Part shown: positions 23,501-31,783 of the stretch, one piece after another
Numbering within the stretch: the stretch's first letter is position 1
Layout of the letters: the number at the start of each line of letters is the position of its first letter
DNA from: an uncultured Oscillospiraceae bacterium
GTDB lineage: Bacteria > Bacillota > Clostridia > Oscillospirales > Ruminococcaceae
Length of the DNA: 64,000 nucleotides
NCBI GenBank assembly: GCA_934539585.1
Contig: CAKTCT010000008.1
Location: 19,735 to 83,734, forward strand
Direction: 5' to 3'
Translations under genes and position numbers: made by a program
Notes under the pieces: model-generated
Told to the model about the DNA's origin: nothing
Databases searched by the model: none
The model's input: the letters and a program-made list of their open reading frames with translations, nothing else

Positions 23501-26344
23501 TCCGGCCAGCGGAAGGTGCTGAAATCTCTCCGGGCCATGGCCAAGGCCCCAAAAACCATTACCAAGCTGGTGGTGACGGAGCATCTGGAGACCGTCTCCG
23601 TCTACAAGGACGCCGCCATGGAGACCGAGGCCCTGGGCAAGAATCTGGGACCTCTGTTCGGCGCACTGTGGAACGGCGGCGACCCGGACTGGGCGGACCT
23701 GGAGGACGCCTTCTCCGCCGCCTGCTCCCTGCAGAAGCTGGCGGAGCCCCTGGTCTCCACAGAGGAGGAAGGGGCGGCGGCTCGGACGGCTCTGGCCCGG
23801 GCCTGCGGCGATCCGGCGGCCTTCCGCAAGGAGCTGGGCGGCGCTCTGGACGGCCTGCCCGGGGGCTGGGAGGCCCTTTCCCAGCTGGAAGGGGAGCTGG
23901 ACCAGCTTTCCGGCGGGGACTTCTCCGGCGGAGCTACTCATCTGGCGGCCATGAAGGAACGGCAGCAGCGGTGGAGCGGCCACATCGAGATGCTCCGGGA
24001 TTGGTGCAGCTGGGTCTCGGTCCGGGACCGGGCGGCGGAAGCTGGGCTGGGCGCTGCGGCAGGCGCCTGCCAGTCCGGGGCGGTGACGGCTTCGGAGCTG
24101 GAGGACGCCTTCTGGCGGGGGCTGTACAGCGCCTGCGCCGATTGGAGCATCGAGGCGGAACCGGCTCTGGCCTCCTTCCACGGGGCCATCTTCGACAGCA
24201 AGGTCCAGAAGTTCCGCCGGACCTGCAAGGAGTTCGAGCAGCTGACCCGGACGGAGCTGGTGGCGAAGCTCTCCGCCCGGATTCCCGCGCCCTCGGCGGG
24301 GGCGGCGGCTTCCTCGGAGATCGGCATCCTGCAGAAAGCCATCAAAAGCGGCGGGCGGATGCTCTCCATCCGGCGGCTTTTCGACAGCATCCCCAATCTG
24401 CTGCGGATGCTGTGCCCCTGCATGCTCATGAGCCCCATTTCTGTGGCCCAGTATATCGACCCCCAGTACCCGCCCTTTGACCTGGTGGTCTTTGACGAAG
24501 CCTCCCAGCTGCCTACCTGCGAGGCCGTGGGAGCCATTGCCCGGGGCAGCAGCGTCATCGTGGTGGGCGACCCCAAGCAGCTGCCGCCTACCAGCTTTTT
24601 CACCGCCAATCAGGTGGACGCGGAGCATTTCGACCAGGAGGACCTGGAAAGCGTCCTGGACGACTGCCTGGCCATCTCCATGCCCGAGGAGCATCTGCTC
24701 TGGCACTACCGGAGCCGTCATGAAAGCCTGATTGCATTCAGTAATATGCAGTACTATGATAACAAACTGTATACGTTCCCGTCGCCCAACGACCTGGAAT
24801 CCAAGGTGTCCTTTGTGCCGGTGAAGGGCAGCTACGACCGGGGCCGGACGAAGCAGAACCGGGCCGAGGCCGAGGCCGTGGTGGAGGAAATTCTCCGGCG
24901 GCTCAACGACCCCGAGCTGCAAAAGGACAGCATCGGCGTCGTCACCTTCAGCTCTGCCCAGCAGAACCTTATCGAGGACCTGCTCACCGAGTCCTTCGAC
25001 CGGAATCCCCGGCTGGAAGCGGTGAACAACGCCGCCGAGGAGCCCATCTTCATCAAGAACCTGGAAAACGTCCAGGGCGACGAACGGGACGTGATCCTGT
25101 TCTCCATCGGCTACGGACCCGACGAAAGCGGCAAGGTGGCCCTGAATTTCGGCCCCCTGAACCGGGACGGCGGCTGGCGGCGGCTCAACGTGGCGGTCTC
25201 CCGGGCGCGGAAGGAGATGAAGGTCTACTCCACCCTGGGGCCGGAGCAGATCGACCTTTCCCGGACCCGTTCCGAGGGGGTGGCCGGGTTGCGGGCTTTC
25301 CTGGAGTTCGCCAAGCGGGGGAAGGAGGCCCTGGCCGTGCCGGTGCAGAGCCTTTCCGCCCGGAAGGAGGGCTTTACCCAGCTGGTGGCCCGGCGCATCC
25401 GGCAGCTGGGCTATGAGGTCCGGACCGACGTGGGCTGCTCGGAATTCAAAATCGATCTGGCTGTGGTGGACCCGGACCAGCCCAACACCTACCTTTTGGG
25501 CATCCTCTGCGACGGAGCCCATTATCGGGACGCCAAGACCGCCCGGGACCGGAACATGAACCAGGAAAGCGTTCTGCGGCAGCTGGGGTGGCGGCTTTAC
25601 CACCTGTGGTCCATGGAATGGTGGGAAAACGAGACCGGCGAGCTGATGAAAATCCGGGCCGCCATTGAGGAAGCGGCCTCCCAGGAACGGATGGTGCCCA
25701 TCGAGACCCCCGCCGCCGAGAAGAAGCGCTTCCGCTTCGACCGGAACAACCTGGAACGGGAGGAGATCGTGGAGGAGGAGCCTCCGGTTTACGAAATCTG
25801 CCTCCTGGAGCCTGCCCAAGGGCCGACGGAGGAGTTTTACCTCCCCCAGCAGGACGCGGCCATTACCAGGCAGATTCAGACGGTGCTGGAGAAAGAAGCG
25901 CCCATCTGCCGGGAGATTCTTTACCGGCGGGTCCTGGGGGCCTGGGGCCTGACCCGGATGAGCAGCCGTCTGGAACGGCGGCTGGGGGACCTTCTGGAGC
26001 GGATGGACCCGGTGCTGACCCGCAGCGGCTCCCAGGAGTTCTGCTGGACCCCGGAGCGTCCGCCGGAGACCTACGATACCTTCCGGGTGCCGGAGGACGG
26101 GGGCTTCCGCCGGGAGCTGGACGAAATCCCGCCGGAGGAGCTGGCCGGAGCGGTCCGCTACCTGCTGCGGCGGCAGATCAGCCTGCCCCAGGACGATCTG
26201 ATCCGGGAGGTGTACCGGCTGTTTGGCTTTGCCCGGACCGGGACCTCCATTGCCGAGGCCGTGGAGGCCGGCGTCCGGAAGGCGGAGGAACGGGGCCACG
26301 TCACCGTGGGAGACGGCCGGGTGGTCCTGCGGGAAGAACACTGA
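20534..26344 (+). CDS. DUF4011-SF1 helicase-Vsr-like nuclease protein (Hhe-like)
   Basis: The protein has 1936 residues. Order: a beta-rich N-terminal domain, then a transglutaminase-like segment with a possible Cys-His pair ('GNCIDLTLLYCAC' near 217-229, 'KGHAYTGCW' near 244-252). DUF4011 follows ('RKLLDLSLRNMLVNFRATR', about 379-397). The SF1 helicase core is interrupted by a long helical insert: Walker A 'HGPPGTGKSQT' about 683, Walker B 'FDEASQ' about 1318, 'GDPKQLPPT' about 1346, 'VQGDERDVI' about 1513, 'NVAVSRARKEM' about 1552. A Vsr/MTES_1575-like nuclease domain comes next (about 1615-1705), then a DUF3320-like C-terminus (about 1775-1830). This architecture matches the single-protein Hhe defence system. 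At the position often Glu in 'GIECDG', this protein has Leu ('GILCDG'), so nuclease activity is uncertain. It is monocistronic. Confidence 0.85.
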   Translation: MGETLHIDGTYSKVVNFAMQQNYVPVIRKLTLKNPGETALEDLTVSVEVTPAFAAAWQEKIAQIPAGETVDLGAVPLLLLPEYLYTLTERVAGALTITVTDGGGEVLGQVRQPMDVLAYDEWSGLLFMPEIIAAFITPNYPKVGQVIRSASALLEEWTGSPSFTGYQSQSPHAVRMQMAALYGALQRENIVYRALSASFEAVGQRICMADTIFTQKLGNCIDLTLLYCACLEGVGLNPLVIFEKGHAYTGCWLEEESFPECIQDDVSVLTKRTAEGINEIALVETTCLAAGRNTDFDAAESLAERRIAGASDFQFLVDVKRTRGSGIRPLPLRKSAVDGFYPYEEPKEEVTAAPEVRESAQKLQDVDSVPVTRQQIWERKLLDLSLRNMLVNFRATRSTLQLMVRDFAKLEDALSSGAEFQILGRPEDWDDTPRDRKIYAAEHQDDAVDALIQSEFASRRIRTYLNEADVAPAMTALCRQARISLEENGSNTLYLALGFLKWYETDVSEKARYAPLVLLPIEIVRKSAQKGYIIRLRDEEPQMNITLLEMLRQDFGMAIGGLDPLPRDDQGIDLKAVFSTMRQAVVSNARWDVEELAFIGLFSFSQFIMWSDIRNRAEDLKRSKIVRSLMSGKMEWTPSADFPAPEKLDEEYLPGDIAVPIAADASQLSAICAAGKGKSFILHGPPGTGKSQTITNIIANALYQGKSVLFIAEKMAALAVVQKRLEKIGLGPFSLELHSNKAKKRDVLTQLQQALEIGHIRPVEDYQQQAERLHQQRMELNEYVNALHRKQPFGFSAYEAISRYEAYKDAPADVCFLPGDIAGLTPERLTLWGDLIGELAAAEKACGGSCGHPLREIGVSNYSPALKSTLTARLSAYGKALDDFGGKMAAFGAAAGLPAADGSVEYLAAAAALAEFCRTCRAIPEGLTACAGLDSRRSELAALCAAGRRRDAARDALLADYSRSILTFDEVSARTAWEEACQSWFLPRLSGQRKVLKSLRAMAKAPKTITKLVVTEHLETVSVYKDAAMETEALGKNLGPLFGALWNGGDPDWADLEDAFSAACSLQKLAEPLVSTEEEGAAARTALARACGDPAAFRKELGGALDGLPGGWEALSQLEGELDQLSGGDFSGGATHLAAMKERQQRWSGHIEMLRDWCSWVSVRDRAAEAGLGAAAGACQSGAVTASELEDAFWRGLYSACADWSIEAEPALASFHGAIFDSKVQKFRRTCKEFEQLTRTELVAKLSARIPAPSAGAAASSEIGILQKAIKSGGRMLSIRRLFDSIPNLLRMLCPCMLMSPISVAQYIDPQYPPFDLVVFDEASQLPTCEAVGAIARGSSVIVVGDPKQLPPTSFFTANQVDAEHFDQEDLESVLDDCLAISMPEEHLLWHYRSRHESLIAFSNMQYYDNKLYTFPSPNDLESKVSFVPVKGSYDRGRTKQNRAEAEAVVEEILRRLNDPELQKDSIGVVTFSSAQQNLIEDLLTESFDRNPRLEAVNNAAEEPIFIKNLENVQGDERDVILFSIGYGPDESGKVALNFGPLNRDGGWRRLNVAVSRARKEMKVYSTLGPEQIDLSRTRSEGVAGLRAFLEFAKRGKEALAVPVQSLSARKEGFTQLVARRIRQLGYEVRTDVGCSEFKIDLAVVDPDQPNTYLLGILCDGAHYRDAKTARDRNMNQESVLRQLGWRLYHLWSMEWWENETGELMKIRAAIEEAASQERMVPIETPAAEKKRFRFDRNNLEREEIVEEEPPVYEICLLEPAQGPTEEFYLPQQDAAITRQIQTVLEKEAPICREILYRRVLGAWGLTRMSSRLERRLGDLLERMDPVLTRSGSQEFCWTPERPPETYDTFRVPEDGGFRRELDEIPPEELAGAVRYLLRRQISLPQDDLIREVYRLFGFARTGTSIAEAVEAGVRKAEERGHVTVGDGRVVLREEH

Positions 26345-26352
26345 AGATAATG

Positions 26353-26388
26353 GCGGAGCGGAAGTTTTTCGCTCCGCTTTTGCTTTTT
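26353..26388 (+). terminator. intrinsic terminator after the helicase gene
   Basis: GCGGAGCG (26353-26360) and CGCTCCGC (26370-26377) form a perfect stem followed by TTTTGCTTTTT. Confidence 0.88.
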
Positions 26389-26665
26389 GGAGGGATCGGC
26401 GGAGGTGCCCGCAAAAGATTTCGTTTCGGGCGTTCAGTGGAGCGGGGTGTCAGCGCACGGTACGGCAAAACAGAAGGGGCAGTGGGTGTTTGCAGGCGGC
26501 GGAGCGGTTTATGTGATTGAAAAATGGTCGGTGCGGCTTTAGATGTCTGTGTCCTTCCGGGGCAGAATCGTGGCTTTGGGGGATTGGCGGGTTTTGACGG
26601 CGGGGAAGCGGTCGTTTCGGGTATTGGGCCGGGGGAAGTGCTGACAGCGGGGGTTCCGATGGGCC
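26389..26665. other. gene-free GC-rich stretch
   Basis: This is the first part of the 721-base gap between the helicase and the sugar isomerase genes. No supported gene was found. Open frames on both strands here have low-complexity Pro/Arg-rich products and no ribosome sites. The tandem repeat tract follows. Confidence 0.55.
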
Positions 26666-26857
26666 CTTTGGCGGTGATCTGGTTGTCTGAGGGTAGATGG
26701 GTTCCGGTGGAGCCCTTTGGCGGTGGTCTGGTTGTCTGTGGGCAGATGGCTCCGGCGGGAGCTTTGGCGGTGGCCTGGTTGTCTGTGGGTGGATGGGTTT
26801 TGACGAGGGCTTTGGCGGTGGTCTGACGGTCTGTGGGGCGGATGGGGTCTGGCGCTT
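26666..26857. repeat. four imperfect tandem repeats of ~48 bp
   Basis: CTTTGGCGGTG recurs at 26666, 26715, 26762 and 26810 (periods 49, 47, 48). Each is followed by a conserved 'CTGGTTGTCTGTGGG' and 'GATGGG' block. Because the unit length is not a constant multiple of three, the tract is unlikely to code for a repeat protein. A partial unit may precede it near 26650. Confidence 0.8.
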
Positions 26858-26981
26858 TTGAGAGGGCGTGTCGGGGGCGGTTCTTGGGAGCGGACAGGAG
26901 CGCGGCTGTTTCAGGTTGGGGGACGGGGTGGTCTTGTGCAATTGGGAGAAATTCTACAGGAAATTTTGGCATCTTTTTCTA

Positions 26982-27010
26982 TTGCGGCGGCGGGAAAAAA
27001 TGTGTATAAT
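26982..27010 (+). promoter_or_regulatory. promoter of the sugar isomerase-like gene
   Basis: TTGCGG (26982-26987), a 17-base spacer and perfect TATAAT (27005-27010) lie 55 bases before the ATG at 27066. Confidence 0.75.
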
Positions 27011-27065
27011 GAAAACGATTACAGGTTTTATGGACCTGATTTTGACGGAAAAGAGGGCATTACAC

Positions 27066-27788
27066 ATGGAATATGGACTGCAAATGTACAGTCTCCGGGA
27101 CATTACCGGCGAGGATTTGAAGGGCGCTTTGGAAAAGGTGGCCAAGATCGGCTATAAGGGCGTGGAGTTCGCCGGGTTCTTCGGCCATTCCGCCGAGGAG
27201 GTCAAGTCCTGGCTGGACGAAAACAGCCTTACCGTTACCAGCACCCACACCGGCTGGAAGGAAGTGGCCGACGATTTTGAAAAGACCGTGGCCTACCATA
27301 AGACCATCGGCAACAAGAACATCATCGTTCCCGGCGCGGACCTTTCCTGCGAAAAGTCCATTGCCGAGTTCGTGGACTTTGTCAACGAGTTCCAGCCCAA
27401 GCTGGAAAAGGAGGGCATCGCCCTTCATTACCACAACCACCATCGGGAATTCCTGCCCAACAAGGACGGCCAGATCCCCCTGGACGAGCTGGCCAAGCGC
27501 ACCAAGGTGAACTTCCAGATTGACACCTACTGGACCTTCGTGGCCAGACGGGACCCGGTGGAGGTCATCACCCGGCTGAAGGACCGCATTTCCTTCATCC
27601 ACCTGAAGGACGGCAGCGGCGGATTCCGGGGCTACTCCCTGGGCAGCGGCTCCGCGCCGGTGAAGGCTGTGTGGGAGCGGGCCAAGGAGCTGGGCTTCTA
27701 CATGGTGGTGGAGAGCGAGGGCTGCGAGCCCGACGGCGTCAGCGAAGTCACCCGCTGCTTCGAGTACCTGAAATCCCTGGACAAATAA
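27066..27788 (+). CDS. sugar phosphate isomerase/epimerase (xylose isomerase-like TIM barrel)
   Basis: The protein has 240 residues from the ATG at 27066 (longer frames would include the promoter). It begins 'MEYGLQMYSLRDITGEDLKG', typical of IolE/YcjR-like TIM barrels. Metal and active-site residues are likely in 'HYHNHHREF' (about 119-127), 'QIDTYW' (about 152-157), 'FIHLKDG' (about 178-184) and 'VVESEGCE' (about 218-225). These proteins epimerise or isomerise keto-sugars or inositol derivatives. The substrate is not predictable. The gene is monocistronic with a strong terminator. Confidence 0.85.
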   Translation: MEYGLQMYSLRDITGEDLKGALEKVAKIGYKGVEFAGFFGHSAEEVKSWLDENSLTVTSTHTGWKEVADDFEKTVAYHKTIGNKNIIVPGADLSCEKSIAEFVDFVNEFQPKLEKEGIALHYHNHHREFLPNKDGQIPLDELAKRTKVNFQIDTYWTFVARRDPVEVITRLKDRISFIHLKDGSGGFRGYSLGSGSAPVKAVWERAKELGFYMVVESEGCEPDGVSEVTRCFEYLKSLDK

Positions 27789-27805
27789 GCGAATCGGACA
27801 TCCAT

Positions 27806-27847
27806 CGGCCTGCGCTGCGGAAAATCACAGCGCAGGCCGTTTTTTTG
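27806..27847 (+). terminator. intrinsic terminator after the sugar isomerase gene
   Basis: CGGCCTGCGCTG (27806-27817) and CAGCGCAGGCCG (27828-27839) form a perfect 12-bp stem followed by eight T residues. Confidence 0.95.
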
Positions 27848-28106
27848 CGGAAGTTTGCGGAATTTTTAACGAACTTTTTGACGTTTTCTTTACATTATTA
27901 TTGGAGAAGCGCTGCGGGGAAACGTTTTACCGGATGGGCACAATGCCCGAAAAAAGCCGAAAAAAATTGTGAATGTTTGGCGTGACTTTTTTTCAAAAAA
28001 GCCTTTTCTTTTTTTTTTCAGCCGGTATAATGGTTATGAGTTCTTCATCCGCGGGCCTTTTATCAAGGCCCAACACCCTCGTCTGTTGAGATTGACAGGT
28101 GATACG
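27848..28106. other. intergenic region upstream of the ABC exporter
   Basis: This is the rest of the 318-base gap. It holds a perfect -10 TATAAT at 28026-28031 without a good -35 (a long T tract lies there instead) and an AGGTGA ribosome site before 28107. No other element was recognised. Confidence 0.5.
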
Positions 28107-29852
28107 ATGTTTTGTTTGAAATGGGTTTGGGAAAACCTCAAAGGGTACCGAGGTCGGTACGTGCTGGCCATCTGTCTGGTGATCTGCACCTCCCTGATGA
28201 ACCTGGCGAACCCCATGATCTCCCAGCAGATCATTGACCGGGTGCTGATGCCCGCCGAAGGCGTGGAGCGGGAAATCGGCGCCCTGATCCCCCTGGTGGC
28301 CCTGATGGTGGGCTTTACCCTGCTGCGCACGGGGATCGGTTATCTGATGGTGATCACCTTCGAAAAGGCCGGCATCCTGGTGGCTACCAACATCCGCAGC
28401 TACATCTACCGGAACATGCAGCGGCAGGACATGAGCTTTTATGACCGGAACCGCACCGGCGACCTGATGACCCGGCTCACCGGCGATATCGATGTGGTGC
28501 GGTATGTCACGGCCTACTCCTTCCGGCTGGCCGTGGATTCTCTGGTGGCGTTTATTGCGGTGCTGGTCTACTTCCTGCGGACCGACGTGGTGTTCACTCT
28601 GATTCTCTGCTGCATCTTCCCGCTGCTGTTCGGCATTACCTATACCTACTCCCGGAAGGTCCGGCCCTATTACGCCGATCAGCGGGAGCGGCTGTCGGTT
28701 CTGAACTCCCGGGCCCAGGAAAATATCGCGGGCAACCGGGTGGTCAAGGCCTTCGCCAAGGAGGAGCATGAGATTCACCTCTTTGATGAGAAGAACAAGG
28801 ACTTCCACGACGCCTGCATCAACGTCAACTTCTTCTGGCTCAAGTATTTCCCCGCCATTGAAATGAGCGCCCAGGCCATGTCCATTGTGGTCCTCTGCCT
28901 TGGGAGCCTCTTTGTCATCAACGGGCGGATTACCGTGGGCCAGCTCATGGCCTTCTCCGGACTGGTGTGGACCTTTGCCAACCCCATCCGGAACCTGGGA
29001 CCGCTGCTCAACGACGTCCAGCGGTTCATGACCAGCGCCTCCAAGGTCATCGAGCTCTATTACACCCGCCCCACCATCGTCAACCGCTACGGCTGCCGCA
29101 AGACCGACGAGCGGCTGAAAGGCGACATCGATTTTGAGGACGTGAACCTCTCTCTGGGGGGCCACCAGCTCCTCAAGCACATCAATCTCCACATCAGGCC
29201 CGGGGAGACAGTGGCCGTCATGGGCAACACCGGCTCCGGCAAGACCCTGATGATGAACCTGATCCCCCGGCTTTATGACATCACCTCCGGGACGCTGAAG
29301 ATCGACGGCCTGCCCATCAAGGAGTGGGACCTCCACACCCTGCGGCACAACATCGGCATGGCCACCCAGGACGTGTTCCTGTTCTCGGACACCGTGGACG
29401 GCAACATCGCCTACGGCGACTCCTCCATGAGCGAGGAAATGACCCGGCACTACGCCAAGCTGGCTGCGGCGGACTTCATCGATAAGATGGAAAACGGCTT
29501 CGACACCATCGTCGGCGAACGGGGCGTGGGCCTCTCCGGCGGACAGAAGCAGCGTATCGCTCTGGCCCGGGCTCTGGCCGTCCGGCCCTCCATCCTGATC
29601 CTGGACGACACCACCTCCGCCGTGGATATGGAGACGGAGCACTTCATCCAGGAGAGTCTGGACAACCTGGACTTCCCTTGCACCAAGCTCATCGTCGCCC
29701 AGCGGATTTCCACCACCCGGCGGGCCGACCGGATCGTGGTCCTCAAGGACGGCGAAATCTCCGAGATCGGCACCCACGACGAGCTGATCAAGCGGGGAGG
29801 CTACTACACCGAAATCTGCCGGTTACAGGAAGCGATCGGAGGTGAGGACTAA
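28107..29852 (+). CDS. ABC exporter half-transporter, degenerate-site subunit
   Basis: The protein has 581 residues: an N-terminal six-helix exporter domain (~1-310) and a nucleotide-binding domain. Walker A is 'GNTGSGKTL' (about 372-380). The signature 'LSGGQKQR' is canonical. Walker B reads 'ILILDDTTSAVD', with Asp where the catalytic Glu is expected, and the switch reads 'VAQRIST', with Gln in place of His. Such changes mark the non-hydrolytic site of heterodimeric exporters (BmrCD/LmrCD/TM287-288 type). The ATG at 28107 is chosen because the longer frame includes the -10 box. Its stop overlaps the next start by one base. The substrate could be a drug, lipid or peptide. Confidence 0.88.
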   Translation: MFCLKWVWENLKGYRGRYVLAICLVICTSLMNLANPMISQQIIDRVLMPAEGVEREIGALIPLVALMVGFTLLRTGIGYLMVITFEKAGILVATNIRSYIYRNMQRQDMSFYDRNRTGDLMTRLTGDIDVVRYVTAYSFRLAVDSLVAFIAVLVYFLRTDVVFTLILCCIFPLLFGITYTYSRKVRPYYADQRERLSVLNSRAQENIAGNRVVKAFAKEEHEIHLFDEKNKDFHDACINVNFFWLKYFPAIEMSAQAMSIVVLCLGSLFVINGRITVGQLMAFSGLVWTFANPIRNLGPLLNDVQRFMTSASKVIELYYTRPTIVNRYGCRKTDERLKGDIDFEDVNLSLGGHQLLKHINLHIRPGETVAVMGNTGSGKTLMMNLIPRLYDITSGTLKIDGLPIKEWDLHTLRHNIGMATQDVFLFSDTVDGNIAYGDSSMSEEMTRHYAKLAAADFIDKMENGFDTIVGERGVGLSGGQKQRIALARALAVRPSILILDDTTSAVDMETEHFIQESLDNLDFPCTKLIVAQRISTTRRADRIVVLKDGEISEIGTHDELIKRGGYYTEICRLQEAIGGED

Positions 29853-31636
29853 TGGCGACCCGGAACAAATACGACGTAGACGAGACCCTGGAAACTCCAT
29901 TCAGTTTCAAGCACTTCAAACGGGCGGCGGTTTACGCCAAGCGCCATACCAGGAAGATGGTCCTGGCCATGCTGGCCAGCATGGTGGCGGCCCTGTCCTC
30001 CCTGGTGTACCCCATGATCCTCCAGCGGGCCTTTGACGTGGTCATTCCCTCCAAGGATTACACCCAGCTGGGGCTTCTGACCCTTGTCACCGTCCTGAGC
30101 ATCGCGCTGAGCATCGCCATGACCACCATCCGCGCCCGGATTATGACCCGGGTGGGCCAGGACATCATCTACGACATGCGGAAGGACCTGTTCGACCATC
30201 TGCAGAAACTGCCTTTCACCTTCTACGACAGCCGCCCCCACGGGAAGATTCTGACCCGGGTGATCCATTACATCAACAACGTGTCGGATATGCTGTCCAA
30301 CGGCATCATCAACTTCATCATGGACATCTTTAACCTGCTGTTCATCGCTCTTTTCATGTTCTTCGTCAACGTGGAGCTGTCCTTGATCATCATTGCAGGC
30401 GTGCCGGTGTTCGTGGCGGTTATTATGATCATCAAGCCCGCCCAGCGGAAGGTCTGGCAGAAGGTGTCCAATAAGGGCTCCAACATGAACGCCTACCTCC
30501 AGGAAAGCCTGGACGGCGCGAAAATTACCCAGCTGTTCACCCGGGAGGAACAGAACGCCCAGATTTTCGACCGGCTGAACATGGACTACTTCCACCTGTG
30601 GAACAAGGCCCAGCGGATTTCCAACTGCGTCTGGGTCACGGTGGACAACGTCACCACCTGGGTGGTCGGCGCCATGTACATCGTAGGCGTGCTGGTGATG
30701 AACCCCATGGCCTCCTTCGGCACCATCGCCGCCGTGTCCAACTACGCCTGGCGGTTCTGGCAGCCGCTGCTGAACCTGTCCAACCTCTATAATACCTTCA
30801 TCAACGGCATCGCCTACCTGGAACGCATCTTTGAGATGATCGACGAGCCGGTGGACATCGACGACGCCCCTGACGCCACGGAGCTTCCCAAAATCCAGGG
30901 CCGCGTCACCTTCGACCATGTGACCTTCGCCTACGAGCCTCCCCGGAATGTTCTGGAGGATGTTTCCTTCGACGTGAAGCCCGGCGAGAGCATCGCCCTG
31001 GTTGGCCCCACGGGAGCAGGCAAATCCACCATCGTCAACCTGATCTCCCGGTTCTACAACGTCACCGGCGGCCGCATCCTCATTGACGGCCACGACATTT
31101 CCAAAGTGACCCTCCACTCCCTCCGGTCCCAGATGGGCATCATGCTCCAGGACAGCTTCATCTTCTCCGGAACGGTGATGGACAACATCAAGTACGCCAA
31201 GCTGGACGCCACCGACGAGGAAGTCCGCCGGGCCTGCAAGACGGTCTGCGCCGACGAGTTCATCGAGGAAATGGAAAACGGCTACCTCACCGAAGTCAAC
31301 GAACGGGGCTCCCGGCTCTCCCAGGGCCAGCGGCAGCTGCTGTCCTTCGCCCGGACCCTGCTGGCGGACCCCAAAATCCTCATCCTGGACGAAGCCACCT
31401 CCTCCATTGACGCCAAGACGGAACGGATGGTCCAGACGGCCCTCAACGAGCTGCTGAAGGGCCGGACCTCCTTCATCATCGCCCACCGGCTGTCCACCAT
31501 CAAGAACTGTGACCGGATCATGTACATCTCCAACAAGGGGATTTCCGAGTGCGGCTCCCACGAGGAACTGCTGGCCAAGAAAGGCGACTACTACAAACTC
31601 TATACTGCCCAGCGGACGGGTAATCTGGGGCTGTAA
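29852..31636 (+). CDS. ABC exporter half-transporter, canonical-site subunit
   Basis: The protein has 594 residues, again a membrane domain plus ATPase. Motifs: Walker A 'GPTGAGKST' (about 385-393), Q loop in 'MGIMLQD', signature 'LSQGQRQ', Walker B 'ILILDEATSSID' with the catalytic Glu present, and switch His in 'IIAHRLST'. The signature is slightly altered (SQGQ), as in the partner subunits of heterodimeric exporters, so the two subunits together should have one active and one degenerate ATP site. The ATG overlaps the stop of the first subunit and follows GGAGGTGAGG. Confidence 0.9.
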   Translation: MATRNKYDVDETLETPFSFKHFKRAAVYAKRHTRKMVLAMLASMVAALSSLVYPMILQRAFDVVIPSKDYTQLGLLTLVTVLSIALSIAMTTIRARIMTRVGQDIIYDMRKDLFDHLQKLPFTFYDSRPHGKILTRVIHYINNVSDMLSNGIINFIMDIFNLLFIALFMFFVNVELSLIIIAGVPVFVAVIMIIKPAQRKVWQKVSNKGSNMNAYLQESLDGAKITQLFTREEQNAQIFDRLNMDYFHLWNKAQRISNCVWVTVDNVTTWVVGAMYIVGVLVMNPMASFGTIAAVSNYAWRFWQPLLNLSNLYNTFINGIAYLERIFEMIDEPVDIDDAPDATELPKIQGRVTFDHVTFAYEPPRNVLEDVSFDVKPGESIALVGPTGAGKSTIVNLISRFYNVTGGRILIDGHDISKVTLHSLRSQMGIMLQDSFIFSGTVMDNIKYAKLDATDEEVRRACKTVCADEFIEEMENGYLTEVNERGSRLSQGQRQLLSFARTLLADPKILILDEATSSIDAKTERMVQTALNELLKGRTSFIIAHRLSTIKNCDRIMYISNKGISECGSHEELLAKKGDYYKLYTAQRTGNLGL

Positions 31637-31640
31637 CCCA

Positions 31641-31692
31641 AAAGGCTCCCTGAATCGGCGCGTGTGCCGGTTTGGGGGGCCTTTGCTCTTTT
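31641..31692 (+). terminator. possible terminator after the ABC operon
   Basis: AAAGGCTCCC (31641-31650) can pair with GGGGGGCCTTT (31674-31684) with an inner CGGC/GCCG stem. A loose T-rich tail (TGCTCTTTTG) follows. Confidence 0.5.
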
Positions 31693-31783
31693 GCGGCGGG
31701 ATTTTTCGGGTTTTTGTTGCCATTTTCCCACTTTTATGCTATGCTTAGATAGGATTTTACTGCACCAAAGAGGAGGACGTTCT

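Noticed and set aside
20453..26341. 1962-codon open frame antisense to the DUF4011-helicase gene
   Set aside because: It mirrors a gene with complete helicase motifs. The translated product is Gly/Pro/His/Gln-rich without domains, an effect of high GC at third positions.
26666..26857. CRISPR-like array
   Set aside because: The repeat units are contiguous and imperfect with no unique spacers, and no cas genes are present.
26301..26972. Proline-rich minus-strand open frame with TTDNQATAKA-type repeats
   Set aside because: Repeat periods of 49, 47 and 48 bases break the frame register between units, it overlaps the helicase stop and terminator, and has no promoter or ribosome site.
27969..28106. 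46-residue N-terminal extension of the first ABC subunit
   Set aside because: It would contain the TATAAT box and lacks a ribosome site; exporters of this family start near the first membrane helix.
31693..31783. T-box leader before asnA
   Set aside because: No T-box sequence or specifier stem could be found in the short gap.
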